NCBI RefSeq assembly: GCF_024586455.1
Contig: NC_065920.1
Coordinates: 49,497,824 to 49,561,823, forward strand
Length of the DNA: 64,000 nucleotides
Origin: Bactrocera neohumeralis
Lineage: Eukaryota > Arthropoda > Insecta > Diptera > Tephritidae
Direction: 5' to 3'
Part shown: positions 36,185 through 49,034 of the stretch, piece by piece
Layout: the number at the start of each line of letters is the position of its first letter
Position numbering within the stretch: the stretch's first letter is position 1
Position numbers and translations under genes: made by a program
The notes under the pieces: model-generated
The model's database searches: none
Told to the model about the DNA's origin: nothing
The model's input: only the letters and a program-made list of their open reading frames with translations

Positions 36185-38365
36185 CCAATGGTCTGTTAGA
36201 ACTCCCACAACGAAGGAGAAGCAAGCCTTACAGAGAGCAAAGAGCTGACTGGATCCTTCACTATCGATCTATGGCCAAAATAATCTTGCGACATTGCATG
36301 AAACGATTGTAGACCAGCACTGGCCAAGCTTCCGCGTAGAGCAGCTATCCGGTAGTAAAATACGTGAGGAGAGGAGAGCACCGATCCATCTCCAATCTAC
36401 TGATAGCGGGCTGGGCTGCTGTTCCTTGCCAGCTCAAAAGTTTCACTGTCACCTGAGATACCGCTGTGGACTGTTAGAAAGTAAAAGCAATAGAAATAAA
36501 GAAGGAGATGTAGAATGATAGCATGAAAGGGACAGATTTAAAACAAACATCTGTTGCTATGGAAGTATTGAAAACATTCGCCAAAAAATTTTCAGTACAT
36601 TCGCACTGACTCTGACGCTTTTTGAAGAAAAGGAAAATAATTATTTATGGTATTTTCTGTATGGCGTAGTGCTTTTAGAAGAGAATTTTATATAATTCCA
36701 TGTTAATTACAAAATCATAAATACAGAGAAAGTGCGAAATATTAACCAAATGTGACAATTTCTGACCTTGCTCATTACAAAAATTTCTCATTAAAATTGT
36801 CAGTCATGCAGTTTGGAATTTTAAATAGGATTTCTTCAGAAATGTTTAGCTTGAACTTAAAAATGTTATTTGCTCTCAGTTATTTGCGTTTTACAAATAC
36901 ACTCAACCTTGGCAAAGTCTTAGTTTCTAATTGCTTCATAATAGCTGTCTAGGTGAGCATCATACAAATTAGTTTGGGCATCTCAAGCAGTGTCCCTCAT
37001 GCAAAAATGCTGCAAGTAAAGAGCCTGTACATACTTGTATGTTGAACTGCGATGAAATTTTCATAACTGTAAAATTAGTTTTTCTCTGATACTCGTCTAA
37101 TTAGACAATGGCACAAGGTCAAGCAAAGTCATTATTTCCAGAGCAAGGTCCAAATGCAATTATTGTCGAAGCTTTCTTTTCTAATGCCTGCACCGTTGTT
37201 TGAGTAAGCACCACTTGAAAACGTGTCCAATTATTTTTCATTATTTCACAAAAACACTGCGTACGAAAAATAAAGTAAATAATTGTATTTTCTGAGAGAA
37301 ACTAAATAATTGGAAAATTTGCAAGACACTTCAACTGGGAAATACCAAAACTAAAAGTTCGCTAACAAACAAACAAACTGCATACATACATACATATATA
37401 CATACGCCCATAAAACATGCTTCGAAACATCATAAATTGAGTAAAACAGTTAGACAAATGACAACAACAATAATAGTAACTAATAAGCGACACAACGCAA
37501 ATGCTAAACAAATAAAGCAAGTAAAAAATATAAATAAAAAAATATTGAAGTGCAACAACAACAATAAAAATTCTTTGTAGTAGTGGCACAAGGCAACAAG
37601 AGTGGAATTATGAAATTGTTAGAGTACCAGTCAGCAAATGGATAGTGAAGCATTTGTCAAAAAGCGCAAAATACAAAACTCATCATCCAACTTTCATTAT
37701 TATAATTTGGCAGCTAATGCAACGCTGCGCTAATTGCCAACTGGACGTAAGTCTAATTATGTGCAAATATGTTTTAAATGAGTTTGAAAGTGACGAATGT
37801 AATGGCAGCGGATGCTACAAGCAGCGCCGAAGTTTCAGTGAAAAATGACATAATTTGTTGCGTCATTTTAGCTGAACGGAAAGCCACTTGTTTGAAAAGT
37901 GCCTTATTATGAGATAAATCATTACTCAAGAGCTTCAAATGATTGTGGCTCTTTTCGAAAAAAAAAATCTTCTTAAAACTTCAAGTTAAAAACTTCAATA
38001 AAATAGTTCCTCTCTTATGGCCACTAACGTGAATGTCGCTCATATACTTTTGTTATTATTAAGAATAACGTATTATAATGTAAAGTTTAGATGAGCGAGA
38101 TACTCAGAGACCTAAAACCTTTTCGAGACCCCAAAACATTAAGTTATTAAATACCTATATAATAGTAGCAATTAGCACCTTGTTAGACAAGTTTCCGCAA
38201 GAAAGGAGATTTTTTCTGGTCAGTTATTGACATTTAGAATAGGGGACAAATTACCTCAGAAAACAGACCGACTTGATATCACAAGTAATTGTATTCAGAA
38301 TAGCTTACAGTTTATTTTCCATTCTAATGCTATGTTCTTTTCTATAAGTGAATAACAGGAGATCT
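36185..38365. other. Intronic sequence, nothing recognised
   Basis: Only short frames. AACAACAACAATAA-like patches near 37460 and 37555. Confidence 0.5.
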
Positions 38366-39960
38366 TCACTTCTTTTTCTTCTTCTTTACTAACGTAGACA
38401 CCGCTTGCGGGATTATAGCCGAGTCAACAACAGCGCGCCAGTCGTTTCTGCTTTTCACAAGGTGGCGCAAATTGGAAATTCCAAGTGAAGCCAGGCCCTT
38501 CTCCAGCAGGTCTTTCCAACGGAGTAGAGGTCTTCCCCTTCCTCGGCTTCCCTCGGCGGGTACTGCGTCGAATACTTCCAAAGCTAAACATGACCTACCT
38601 AGCGTAACCGCTGAACTATGTCAAAGTCGTTATCGAATGCGATGTTCGCCGAGGCTAACACGTAAAGGACCATAAATCTTTCGCCGAATCTTTCTGTCGA
38701 AAACTCGTAACATCGACTCATCGTTCATGCCTCTGCACCTTATAGCAGGACAAGAATAATGAGTGACTTATAAAGTTTGGTTTTTGTTCGTCGAGAGAGG
38801 ACTTTACTTTTCAATTCTCTACTCGGTCCGAAGCAGCACTTGTTGGCAAGAGTTATCTTGGCCTCAACCATCACCAAACCCATTTGCTTTGAACCATGTT
38901 TGAAACCTCGTTTGGTATCGAAAGGCTCGGAGAAGTCTTCCCGATCCTGACGGAGCTTTTGGTATTGCTCAACGCCAGCTTACACAGCCACATTAGTTTT
39001 GCGGGATTGTCAATTTCAGACATCGCGGCATAAAGGCGGCTCCTTTTCGTGCTGTCAAAGGCAGCTTTGAAATCGACGAAAAGGTGGTGTGTGTCGATTC
39101 TGTTATCATGGGTCTTTTCCAAGATTTGGCGCATGGTGAATATCAGGTCGGTTGTTGATTTTCCAGGTATAAAGCCACAAACAGTTTTTTGACGGTGAGG
39201 AGGCTTATCTTACGATAGTTGGCGCAGATTGTGGGGTCCCCTTTTTGTGGATTGGGCAGAGCATATATAAATTCCAATCGTTGTGCATGCTTTCGTCCGA
39301 CCATATTTAACAAAGAAGCTGACGCGTGCTCCTTATCAGTTCTTCGCCGCCGTGTTTGAATAGCTCGGCCGACAGTCCGTCGGCCCTTGCCACTTTGTTG
39401 TTGTTGGCAATTGCTATTCGAATTTTTTCATGGTATGGCAATGGAACGTATGCTTCACCGTCATCGATTGGGAATCGGGTTCTCCTTCTTCTGGCGTTAT
39501 ACTTTCACTGCCATTCAGCAGGCTGGAGAAGTGTTCCCTCCATAATTTTAGTATGCTCTGGGCACCTTCTTGGGTCTTGCAAGAGTACGCTCCGTATTTA
39601 AAATCTTCTCTATGTCGCCAGCTTGTCAAGCCCTTCATACCCACGCATTTCGGCCTCTCTCTATTTCTGTCTGCAAATTCGTCTCGCTTCCCCCTTCAAC
39701 TCTCGGTATCTATCCCGTCCCACACTTGTAGTGGTCGATCGTAACGTTGTGAAGTAGGCAGTATGTTTTCTCTCCGCTGCGACACGGCACTCCTCGTCTT
39801 ACCAGCTGTTCTTTTGCTTTTTCCGAGAACCAATGGTTTTGGTTGCAGATGGACGTAAGGAGATTGAAATACCGTGCCACAGTTCCCTTATACCGAGTTG
39901 GTGACGAGTGCTCTCAGAGAGCAGGAGTGCAAGTTGAGTAGAAAATCGCTCGGCTGTCTA
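38366..39960 (-). mobile_element. RTE-like retroelement, longest copy, minus strand
   Basis: Read on the minus strand from about 39960: linker (DEECRVAAERK, RYRELKGEARRICRQK), ILKLWREHFSSLLNG, then RT motif A as HHLFVDFKAAFDS (38871-39134). The YADD block is missing. The C-terminal end follows, including GSRGRGRPLLRWKD and NDWRAVVDSAII, with a (AAG)n-type tail at about 38370-38390. Three open stretches of 70-90 codons are separated by frameshifts and a deletion. The 5' endonuclease is absent. Confidence 0.9.
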
Positions 39961-40019
39961 TTTGTTGAAGTGCGTTTTTTGCACGAAAAACTTTAAGTTT
40001 AGGCAGTTAAGCAGGTCTA

Positions 40020-40400
40020 CTCCAATTATCTATAATTTCAGCTGTCGGCCACAGGAATATTTTCGCCAACGAAAAAGCAGATGACTTGACCAACATAAAA
40101 GCCTCTTTAGGCCTGGTAATAATATTTACAGACTTACAGTTTCTAAATCTGGTTCTGGCGAAGATGGCCTAAAAATGGGTATGTCTTATAACAATATAAG
40201 CCGTACTTACAAGCTAGAAGGGAATGAAGAAACCGTTTTCCAATTTCTCTGTAAATATTCAGTTCAAAAACAAACCAGACATACTATATAATACTTTGAA
40301 CCTGTCAAGCGCTAAACCTTGAATGGCTGTTCACAAAACGCATTACTGATATAAGTAGTTTCAGTGAGAGCACCACGTAGTTAGAGCGCAAAGATGAAAC
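40020..40400 (+). mobile_element. Retroelement RNase H end and Cys-rich tail
   Basis: VGHRNIFANEKADDLTNIKA corresponds to the RNase H terminus (GHRNIEGNEKADELA). After a deletion, YNNISRTYKLEGNEETVFQF and LCKYSV match the zinc-binding C-terminal tail, with Cys residues partly lost. Confidence 0.7.
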
Positions 40401-40423
40401 TCTTTCGGAAAATCTAAAAGGTG

Positions 40424-40450
40424 CTAAAATAGAATATCAATATTGTTCAT
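40424..40450. repeat. Small copy of an internal DD41D segment
   Basis: AAAGGTGCTAAAATAGAATA recurs with one change at 41031-41056 inside the neighbouring DD41D derivative. Confidence 0.7.
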
Positions 40451-40580
40451 CCAGCGCTACTACAGTGGCAGCATTCCTACCTCATCATCAATATTGGGAA
40501 GAGAAAGTTAGTTCTGTTTATTATTTGACACCAAACTGTAGATTCTTTCAATGACACAGACATAATTATATCTGTTTATA

Positions 40581-41340
40581 TCAGGTGATTTTTAAAGAGC
40601 TTGATAACTTTTTAAATCTGGTTCTCGGTTCTTTATTTGAAACGTTAGATTGGTTCCATTTACTTTTTTTAGAAAAATTTCATTTAAATGTATGCGTCTT
40701 ATAACATTCGGAAAGTCAATACTTTTTCAAGCATTTCGATGGAATAGCCCGAATTTCTTCGGAAATTTTGTCTTCTAATTTCTTTGTAATATTCAGGCTT
40801 ATTTCTGTAACAGACTTGACACATAATACTTGGAAAATCCATGATCTTGCAACTTAACCTTTCTTGAATGAATTGTTCTGTTTTCCCTCAAAATGCCATA
40901 GAATCGATATAAGTAAACCACATGTCAACCAAGTTCAGTTCTTCCAGAGCAAAAAGTTTGTTAGCATCGAACGATAGCGATCGCCATTCACCGTAACGTT
41001 GCGTCCAACAGCATCTTTGAAAAAATACGGTAAAGGTGTTAAAATAGAATATCAATTTTCGGGATGCATGTTCATCATGCGATTTAACGCCTTTACATTT
41101 TTGTGGGGCAGTCAAGTCTAAAGTCTCATCATAAATTCCATTTGGGAAGAGAAGAAATTCGGGCTATTCCGGCCGAAATGCTCGTTCTTTCCGAATTATT
41201 GATAATGGACCACCTGACACCAAACATTTAAATGAAATTATCTTCAAAAAGTAAATGTCATGAACCAATCTAACGTTTCATAAAGAACCGATGAGATTTT
41301 GCAAATTTTATGCGTATATCAAGTTTAAAAAATCAAATGT
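40581..41340 (-). mobile_element. Foldback derivative of a DD41D transposon
   Basis: Long inverted repeats bound the element: left arm about 40581-40768 and right arm about 41152-41340, sharing GAAACGTTAGATTGGTTC, ATTTCATTTAAATGT and AATAGCCCGAATTTCTTC. The interior on the minus strand keeps pieces of a DD41D transposase: a FFKDAVGRNVTVNGDRYRSM equivalent and EELNLVDMWF, just before the missing second Asp. It cannot encode a functional transposase. The arms extend well into former internal sequence, which suggests a rearranged, non-autonomous element. Confidence 0.8.
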
Positions 41341-41344
41341 TTTT

Positions 41345-42285
41345 GTTTAACAATTGCAAGTGCAAATAATTAATTAAAATAAAAGTGTAAGCTAGTTGAA
41401 AACAAATAATTAATATGACAACACATTCAATTAGTGAGCAACATCAAGAGGCAGCAACTAAGTAAACGAACTCAATGACAACTCACTCAACAAAGCCATT
41501 AAAGGTGCACACGTGTTTTCCATTTCGTTTGTGCGTCGGTAACTAACGGTGCAACTGATTAGCGCGAAATAAGTAAAATTCAACCAATGCCAAAATCGTG
41601 AATTGGCCAAAATGCAACGCAGTGCAGAAGCGTGTTGTGCAATAGTGAAGGAGAAATAAACGCAATAAATGGAAAAAATCCTAATTGGCAGCATTCCGAA
41701 AACAGCAAAATGCAAAGCGCAACGCTGAAGTGTGAGCAAATATTGACAGCGCATTGCGTAAGTGCAGGACCTTTTGTTGCGCCCATGAAGGCCACCAGTG
41801 CTAACAGCTTGACACAACAAGCTGGCCGTGTTGCAACTGTGATGCATGTGAAAGTGGCGAACAGTAGGCATGGTCTTGACTGTGCAACAGCACAGCTTGA
41901 TCACGTGTTGTTGGGGCAGTCATTATTAGTAGCAATAAGCTTGATGTTTGCTAATTTTCCCCGCAGCAGGTGCAGTGCCACGGTAATGCAGTAATTTTTG
42001 TCATTATTCTGCCAACCCAGATATCAAAAGAGCGATTTCTTCATATTTGTGGTATACAAATCAAAAACTTTAATGAAGTATAGAAAGGCAGTTTACCTCC
42101 AAGAATTTGAAATTAAAGTAAATATTTATCTAGATCAAACCATCTCTTTTAGATACACAGTTGGGAAATGTGACTCATGTACTTATCAGAGTGTATTTCC
42201 ACCAACTGCCATGCTCTTCGTGACGTTAGGCGGTGGTATTAATGGAAACACAAATCATATATTGGTGATTCAAAGCAAAGGACGT
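41345..42285. other. Less AT-rich intronic sequence
   Basis: Frames of up to 148 codons on both strands at 41458-41994 lack family resemblance and overlap each other, so I treat them as chance. No element recognised. Confidence 0.4.
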
Positions 42286-42289
42286 TCTT

Positions 42290-42960
42290 CGATCCCCAGA
42301 GGCCACGATCCACGTCTACCAATAGGTATGGCGTTATTTTGACAGCTCGTGGCGGCCATGTTTGTTTGCGGATTTGTGTTAAATTTTGTCAATGTCTTCA
42401 GTAAGGTTTGCCACTTCATCGTGTTACGTTTCATTTCGGTACAACGCTTTGAAATTGTCCAAGATCATTACGCAAAGTTTTCATGCAAAATCCCGTATTA
42501 TAGGATGAGGTTCATTTCTAGCTTAATGACTTCGTCGCTTTCGGGATGAGTTAAGTCCTCGAGTGGTTTAGGAAACGCAATGGAATTTCCAAAGTTTGAT
42601 TGTTTGGTTCGGGTTGTGGTATGGTGACATCATTTGGCCTTACTCTTTCGAAATGAGCCGGGGAATGCCATTACCATCTATAGACAGCGTTGTAACACGA
42701 TGCTGACCGCCTTTTCCCCTGAATTTTTTGAAATCGACGCGGACGATCTCTATTTCCAACCGCCTCATGTTTCACGTCTAAACATGGTCATATTTCATGC
42801 AAAGTTTGGCGACTCGTTAATTTCGAGAATTCAACTGGCCATCAAGTTTACACGATTTAACGTCTCGAGATTATTTTCTCTGGGGGTGTGTTAAATCCAA
42901 GCTATACTCCAATCAATCAGCAACGTACAAGGAGATTGATGAAAAGAAATTCTGGATCCG
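42290..42960 (+). pseudogene. DD41D-type transposase remnant
   Basis: In shifted frames: DEVHF (first Asp region), DESSPRVV, a VWFGLWYGDIIWPYSFEM segment, EIDADDLYFQ, HAKFGDSLISR and a SRDYFLWGCV segment matching the third-Asp motif (CDYFLWG). The order is that of a DD41D transposase. The second Asp motif (QQDGATCH) has decayed to QPPHVS, losing the Asp. Subfamily differs from the 16470 copy. Confidence 0.7.
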
Positions 42961-42964
42961 CTAT

Positions 42965-43675
42965 CGGCGAAAGCCCTTTGGAGTTCGCCAATGATTGTTG
43001 CGCTCCTGGTAGTGCTGTATTGGTGTTTGTTGTTTATATCGGAAGTACACGCAATGCTCTATCAAAAGTTTTTTTCTAAGTTTTCACAAACCATATTTGT
43101 CCCAGCTGAGAATCTTCTCATGGCAAGTGTTAAGATTTAGCTCTTTGAAGTCATGAAGAGCTTTTTTTTTCTATGAATATTCCATTTCAAAAGATGTTTC
43201 GGGTCTCCCCAATTTTAGTTCTCATTTTTCATTTCATTCATCTGTTTTATCCAGAATTTCGGAAATAGTGGGGAGATTTTGAAAAATTACTGTTATTTTG
43301 AAAAGTACAGAGGAAGTATTGGATGAAACAATAAATACCCCAGAACGATGGTTTTCAATTTTAAGGAGGAGCAAAAGTTCGTCTCAATGGTCTTGCTTCC
43401 TTGAAGAGGTATAAATTCAATTGAGGATGATATCCTTCAATAATTTTTAAAAAGCTTCAAAAATTTACAAAAATTTACGGCTGTGTAAACTGACATTGAG
43501 CAATATCAAAAGCAAGTTAGGATCGAGAAGAACCAATCTTAGCCAATCGATACAAAACGAGGTTTCAGATAAGATGCCTACCTTTCGTGCGACTTCTTTA
43601 ATCTGCTGCTGGAAAAAATAATCCGAGCTGCAGAACTAAATTGAGAAAGTAACATCTTCTATAAGAGTGTACAAC
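42965..43675. other. Intronic sequence, nothing recognised
   Basis: No gene or element supported beyond the possible tail of the preceding transposon. Confidence 0.45.
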
Positions 43676-43679
43676 TGCC

Positions 43680-43850
43680 GGCGGATGACATCGACATCAT
43701 TGGCTTAACAAACGCGGCGTTAGTTCTGCTTTCTTCAGGTTGAACAAAGAAGCGAAGCAAATGGGTCTGGTAGTGAAAAACGCCCAAGGGGAAGTTCAAA
43801 CGTGAAGCCTTCGGTGTATCCACCACCGACTATATCATACCTTACGTCAT
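43680..43850 (+). mobile_element. RTE-like RT fragment around the YADD motif
   Basis: PADDIDIIGL (YADD decayed to PADD), then SSAFFRLNKEAKQMGLVV in a shifted frame. Only about 50 codons remain. Confidence 0.75.
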
Positions 43851-43859
43851 GCAATATTA

Positions 43860-45390
43860 AGTACAGTATCTAACAGTGGTTTTTCCCATAATACCTACAT
43901 TTCTTCTTCTCTAAAATTATCGTTTGTATTTTATCAACCTGCTTTCTTAAAATCTGCAACATTTTGACAGTAATTCCTAACTCTTTATGTTTCTCAGGAC
44001 GATTGATTTCTAAGAAGTGGTTCTATTTGTTATTTTATGAAACGAAAAGTGATCTTTCTATGGAAACTTCCACTTAAAATTCATGATTTTTAAACAAAAT
44101 ACTTTTTGAGAACCCGGACTACTCTAGGTTTCTTCCTTTTGGCTCTTCTAGTAAGTGCACCAGTCAACTGACAATATTCAGCGTGCCATCCACCAGGGTT
44201 GACAATAGAAAACGTTGACAGACAGTTAAATGTACAGCTATGTGGAATAGTTTGACAGGCACATATCCAATAACATGGCGATGACGGCCCCTGGAGTTGG
44301 ACGGCCGGCAAATACGCGTAGAAATGCAGCAAGTGCAAGATATGAAAAGGTGTTATTGCGATTTGTTTCCGTATTGCCGTTATGAATTATGCAAATTTGT
44401 GAGTGTGCGTTTGTATGCGTGTCTGCAACTGTCATTGTCGTCGGCTTACCAATTCAGTTTGAAGTTGTTTGCGAATTTCGCTGCGCAGCTGGGCTGTCAA
44501 ATGATTCGCTGGCTTCAACAGTGGGCGTATGTGTGCGCGCCTTGACAAATTGTGTTGAAAACAGCTACGGTCAATGTGTTGACAGCACAACAAGTGTCGA
44601 AAGTACTGACAGTTTCAGTGGAATTTCGAAAATTCAAATATTTGCTCGCAAAATGAACGGGGATTCGAGAGAAGTCAGTAGAGGATTTGATAGGAAACGT
44701 AGTTGAAGCTTTGCTTTTTGTTTTTGAAAAAGTAAGCAGTTTTTCGAAATTTGCATAACTGAAAAATTCGAAGTGGTGTAGCAGTTGATTGATAATACGA
44801 ACCACATTATTACATATACGGTATAAACGGTGTAAGATACATTGAACCAACACTATTAAATACCTGAATTCGGCCTCACTTTTCGACTAAAAGTTCTTCC
44901 TGAAAGCTATTACTTATACAAAGAGCTGATTGGAGCCCCTTATTTACCTGCTAAGGCTCGGCTTCTGAATAAATTTCACGGAAAACAAAGCAACTTTGCC
45001 TTAGCTTTGAACCAAACCACTAGAAATTAGGATTAAATTTGGCCTACACTTAAGGTTCATCACTTGAAATTTAGCTCGTAGTTCTACTAATTTTCTGCTG
45101 TCTACTGCTTAGGAACTCACCATAGAATAGCCCCTTTTAAAACTACGTGTCGACTTTCATTAAGTTCACATATTTTTCATTTTGAGATCTACTTAGTCTG
45201 TATTGACTTACTGACGTCTAGTCACCACGTGATAAAGCTAATTTGGGTTTCCGGAGGGAGCAGTATAGTAGGCAACTGCAAGGCTGATAAACTTGCTAGG
45301 TCAGTTACTTGAGTTTAGGGTTAGGTTAGCTTACGTTTGATAGCTGATCCAGAGATCGCACTTGGTAGGTAGGTAGATAGCAGTGCAGGC
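43860..45390. other. Intronic sequence, nothing recognised
   Basis: Several overlapping frames of about 80-110 codons at 44090-44853 on both strands show no family resemblance. GTTAGGGTTAGGTTAG near 45312 is a common dispersed motif. Confidence 0.45.
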
Positions 45391-45394
45391 CTAT

Positions 45395-46228
45395 CGGGCT
45401 CAATTAGCTTTGCCATTTTGATACACTGTTCGTAGAACGCCCTGTATCTGCTATTACGTTTCACTTCCCCTCTCAAACCATTTTAAAATTTCGGTGAAAC
45501 TACTTATGTCCGATATGCTTTTAGTGGAAATCCATACAAGGTTTAGTGCTTGATGGATTCTCCCAAATCTGTGCCAGAGCTGGGCATTCACAGAGAAAGT
45601 GGAAGACTGTTTCCTTGTTCCCTGCTACTCCACAGCCACGGCAGATGTCGTTGTATGGCATACCCATTTTGGATGCGTGTTCCCCAAATGGCCAGTGCCC
45701 TGTTGTGGTAGCTGTTACTCTGTAAATACTTTTTCTTGACCTATTTAGTAAGTCGTTGGTTTTTTTCTTGTCATATGTTTGCCGTAATTGTTTTGTTATG
45801 ACGCATTTTATGATGTTTTTCTACCTGTTATTTGCAACTTGTTGAAATTGTCTATTGATCTCTCCTTTGATCGATCTTAGCGGGCTTGGTATTAGCTCCG
45901 CCTCGGATTCGTTGAGGAAGGCTCCTGCCTTTGCCAACTCGCCTGCTTTTTCGTTACCGAAAATGTTCCTCTGGCCGGGAACCCAGATCAAGTTTAGTTG
46001 GAGCTTGTCTTTTATTGAGCTTAGTGCTCTCTTGCAGTTGTTAACTACGCTGGAATTTGTCATGGGTGAAGACAAGGCCAGGAGCGCCGCCTGGCTATCC
46101 GTAAATATAGTTGCTTTATTTATATTCCTATGGTTTTCTAATAGAGCTTCGCAGGCTTTTTCTATGCCTAGTACTTCTGCTTGGAAGATGCTAGCCGTGT
46201 TCGGTAGACGTATAGAGAGAGGTATGCC
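45395..46228 (-). mobile_element. Non-LTR retroelement RNase H region, copy 2
   Basis: Well preserved minus-strand frame from about 46225: IRLPNTASIFQAEVLGIEKA (catalytic Glu), ATIFTDSQAALLAL (catalytic Asp), LIWVPGQRNIFGNEKAGELA. After a stop at 45821 come KQLRQTYDKKKTNDLLNRSR, TATTTGHWPFGEHASKMGMP and YNDICRGCGVAGNKETVFHF, a CxxC-type tail. This is RNase H plus zinc-binding tail of a jockey/I/Loa-type element. The RT is absent and the upstream border meets a different repeat at 46228. Confidence 0.85.
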
Positions 46229-46420
46229 TAGATCGCACTTGGACTACTAAATGTATTTGTACTAATAAGTTAGCAAAGCGCATTCTGATGAATAAAAATT
46301 TCTTCAAGCGCTTAGTTTTTATTCCCACCAGTTCGGTGGAATATCTAAAAGTGTGTATCCCAAATGTTTGAGTCTTGATCCGAAACCCTGCTATATAGTA
46401 GTAAAACACAGGAGGAGAGA
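46225..46420. repeat. Dispersed repeat shared with 35900-36180
   Basis: See that entry. It directly abuts the RNase H copy, suggesting they were once one element. Confidence 0.65.
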
Positions 46421-46424
46421 GCAG

Positions 46425-48395
46425 GATCGGGTCGTTCCCTTTCTGCTGCAGCCATACTGGGCGCAGGTAGCAGCTCCGTTGGCTTCTCTGGGTTCACTAC
46501 TGAATGGTTGGGATTTAAACCAGCTCTGCAAGCGTTACTCAACTCTTAGCAACTGTGCAGTCGCAAGGTCTTTTGGTCCCATGAAAATTGTTTAAAGTTT
46601 GGGGAGCTTTTCACCTACCTTAAAATCCACCTTTCTTTTACCTCTGATCTCCAGATGAAATAGCGAAAAAATAAATAATGCGCCCAAGCATATTTGCAAA
46701 AGGTTCAAGATGCTGTGCCGATTGGTGATATCCATTTGGCCACTCAGAGGACACAGTAAACGTAGTGTGATCTTCCGATAAGCAACTTCTTTTAAGCTTT
46801 CAACCATCCGTAAAAAAAGTTTACCAATCCTGTCCTCCAACGTGCTCTTTCCACTCATACCTGTTACGAAGGTATGTCAGCAGTGCTAAAGTAGCCAGGG
46901 CCAAACACGGCGACCTGATAATTTAAGCATTTTTGATTGAAATAAAAGTCTGCGAGGATTCCAGAGTACCCAAGATCGCAGCCATCTAAGCATCCAGCCT
47001 CTCTGAGTCTGAGAGCGATTTTCACGTCTATACACTTCAGTCTTAACAAAAAAACTTTTTTCAGTAGCTACTATAAAACGTCAGAGATACTCTAGAAAGT
47101 GTCGTTTAGAAGGGTGTTCTCAACCACATGACTACTCCCGCCATCCTCTTCGAAGCGCTTTTCATAAAAGTTGTCTTTACAACGCTCGAGCTCCTACTAT
47201 GTACTCTCTCTAAAGAGTTTTGTAAAATGATTTCAGCCAATTCCATTTAGAAACCTCGGGTTTCTATGAGCTTCATAAATTTCCCTGGAAAAGGTTTTAA
47301 TAAATGCTTTAGAAACTTAGACTTCAAACAAAAGCTATTTAAATTAATATATGTCATGAGTTCAAACTGTAAATTCTACCTCCCACATCAGATTCGACAT
47401 ATGACATTTAACGGTAAATATTTTTTTATATTAACTTTGCATTACCGAAACATATCACACAAATGCCAATTCAAGGAAATCTCTGCCATCTGTGTCTGCC
47501 TACACCAATTGCTTGTCCAAGCTTGTGCAATGTTGATGTGAGGGTGTCAGTTCGAGTGTGCGTGTGCGGATGACCCAATTCTCTGTTGCCCTTGCCATCA
47601 ATACGCGTGTCCTTTACAAATACACCCACACAACCATAAAGGTCTCCCACGCATACGCACACGACATCATTGAATCTCACTTTCACCTGCCATATAGCCC
47701 TTGGTGCATTGGAATTTGCATTTAAACACCTTCACAAAAGTCCTTCCAGCATCTGCACTTAAGCCCAGCTAAGCCGAGCGTACGGAGAAATCACTTATTG
47801 GCCACCGTTGCAATTTGCCGATTCCTCTCTTTAAATTTAATGGGAATTGTCTTTGGCTGTCATTTGCCATGCACGTGCAGTTGTATATACATAAATATGC
47901 TTACACATATGTAGGTCTTAATATCCTGCCCATTAAAGTCAAGCCAATATTAACTTTCGCTGTTGCGTCCCTAGGATCTCTGGTCCTTTCGCGTTTGTTT
48001 TGCTCTGCGAATGTGTTTTTAAAATGCAGCGCTGGATAACCTTGTCCTTTCGTTGTTATAGCAAGCGCATCAGTACATTCATTTACATAAAGAAAATATG
48101 TGTGTAACGGTATATAACATATATATATATATATTTCTTTTGTATATATTTACTTGTCCATTGCAGCATATTTCCGTTTCCGCTCCACGAGCATTTAGCG
48201 CCTTTCGCAAATTTATTTTGTATACTGTATTGTAGTCGTAGCGAACGCGACGACGCTATTGTTATGTCGTTAAAAGTTGTTAGAGGGTGTTTAAAAGTGG
48301 TTGATTAATCGTAACAGCAGGTTCGGCAGTATCGATTTCTCTTGCAATCCGGTAACATAACCGATAATTTAATGGATAACATTTTTGGGAATCGA
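46425..48395. other. Intronic sequence, possible old retroelement debris
   Basis: Minus frames at 46592-46858 and 46864-47049 look mildly protein-like (ALRLREAGCLDGCDLGYSG) but cannot be assigned. A TA run lies at about 48117-48136. Confidence 0.35.
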
Positions 48396-48399
48396 CCAA

Positions 48400-49030
48400 A
48401 AAAGATTTTCATATATTTTAATGTAAATCCTTACTATCGCCTACAAAATGAGCTCAAGCAATCCCAATACCTGCATGTCAAAGCTTATTTTGGTTTTTCA
48501 GATTTCGGTTCATTTTTAGAGCGCCATTCGCTAGATTGTAGGACAATTTCGACATTACATTCTTAAGCCCACGTTTCTTTACCAGTAATGATATGTTTGT
48601 TGAATGCAGGATCCTCAGATACTTTGTCAGACATTTCTTTTCGGCTGCTATTCAATGTCGTTTCAGCAATAGATTTGGGACTTTTGATACGAGTCTGCGT
48701 TGACATGATTCATATCCAAAATTAAACAAATTGCGTTGAGTTGATCCTTGAGAATTTTGAGATCCTTATGATCTCACGCCAACATGATGATTTTCAAACA
48801 ACTTTGGCGACGTTATCGTCATAAAGAGAGGTGGCTAAACTTCACGTCTTCCACTAAATGTTTTGTGCCACTCAAATACTTGTGTTCGCGATAAAGTAAA
48901 ATCCTCAAAATACTTCTGCAACATTTTCAAAGAAACTTTCACAAAATTTCAAGCGAACTCGTTGTTCAACTATTTTCTATATGCTACTTGTTACGCCCAA
49001 ACTACCACTTCCGGCAACTTTGTTCTAATC
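48400..49030 (-). pseudogene. Mariner transposase remnant, minus strand
   Basis: Minus-strand pieces in order: LKMLQKYFEDFTLSRTQV, FEWHKTFSGRREV (second HTH), a DDNVAKVV linker, IKSPKSIAETTLNSSRKEMS and HIITGKETWA, where the first-Asp motif GDETW has become GKETW, then LQSSEWRSKNEPKSEKPK. The C-terminal half is missing. Same general subfamily as 5250-5580. Stops throughout. Confidence 0.8.
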
Positions 49031-49034
49031 TTGG

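Noticed and set aside
41458..41994. Overlapping frames of 148 (minus) and 120 (plus) codons
   Set aside because: Open on both strands because of local composition. Neither resembles a known protein.
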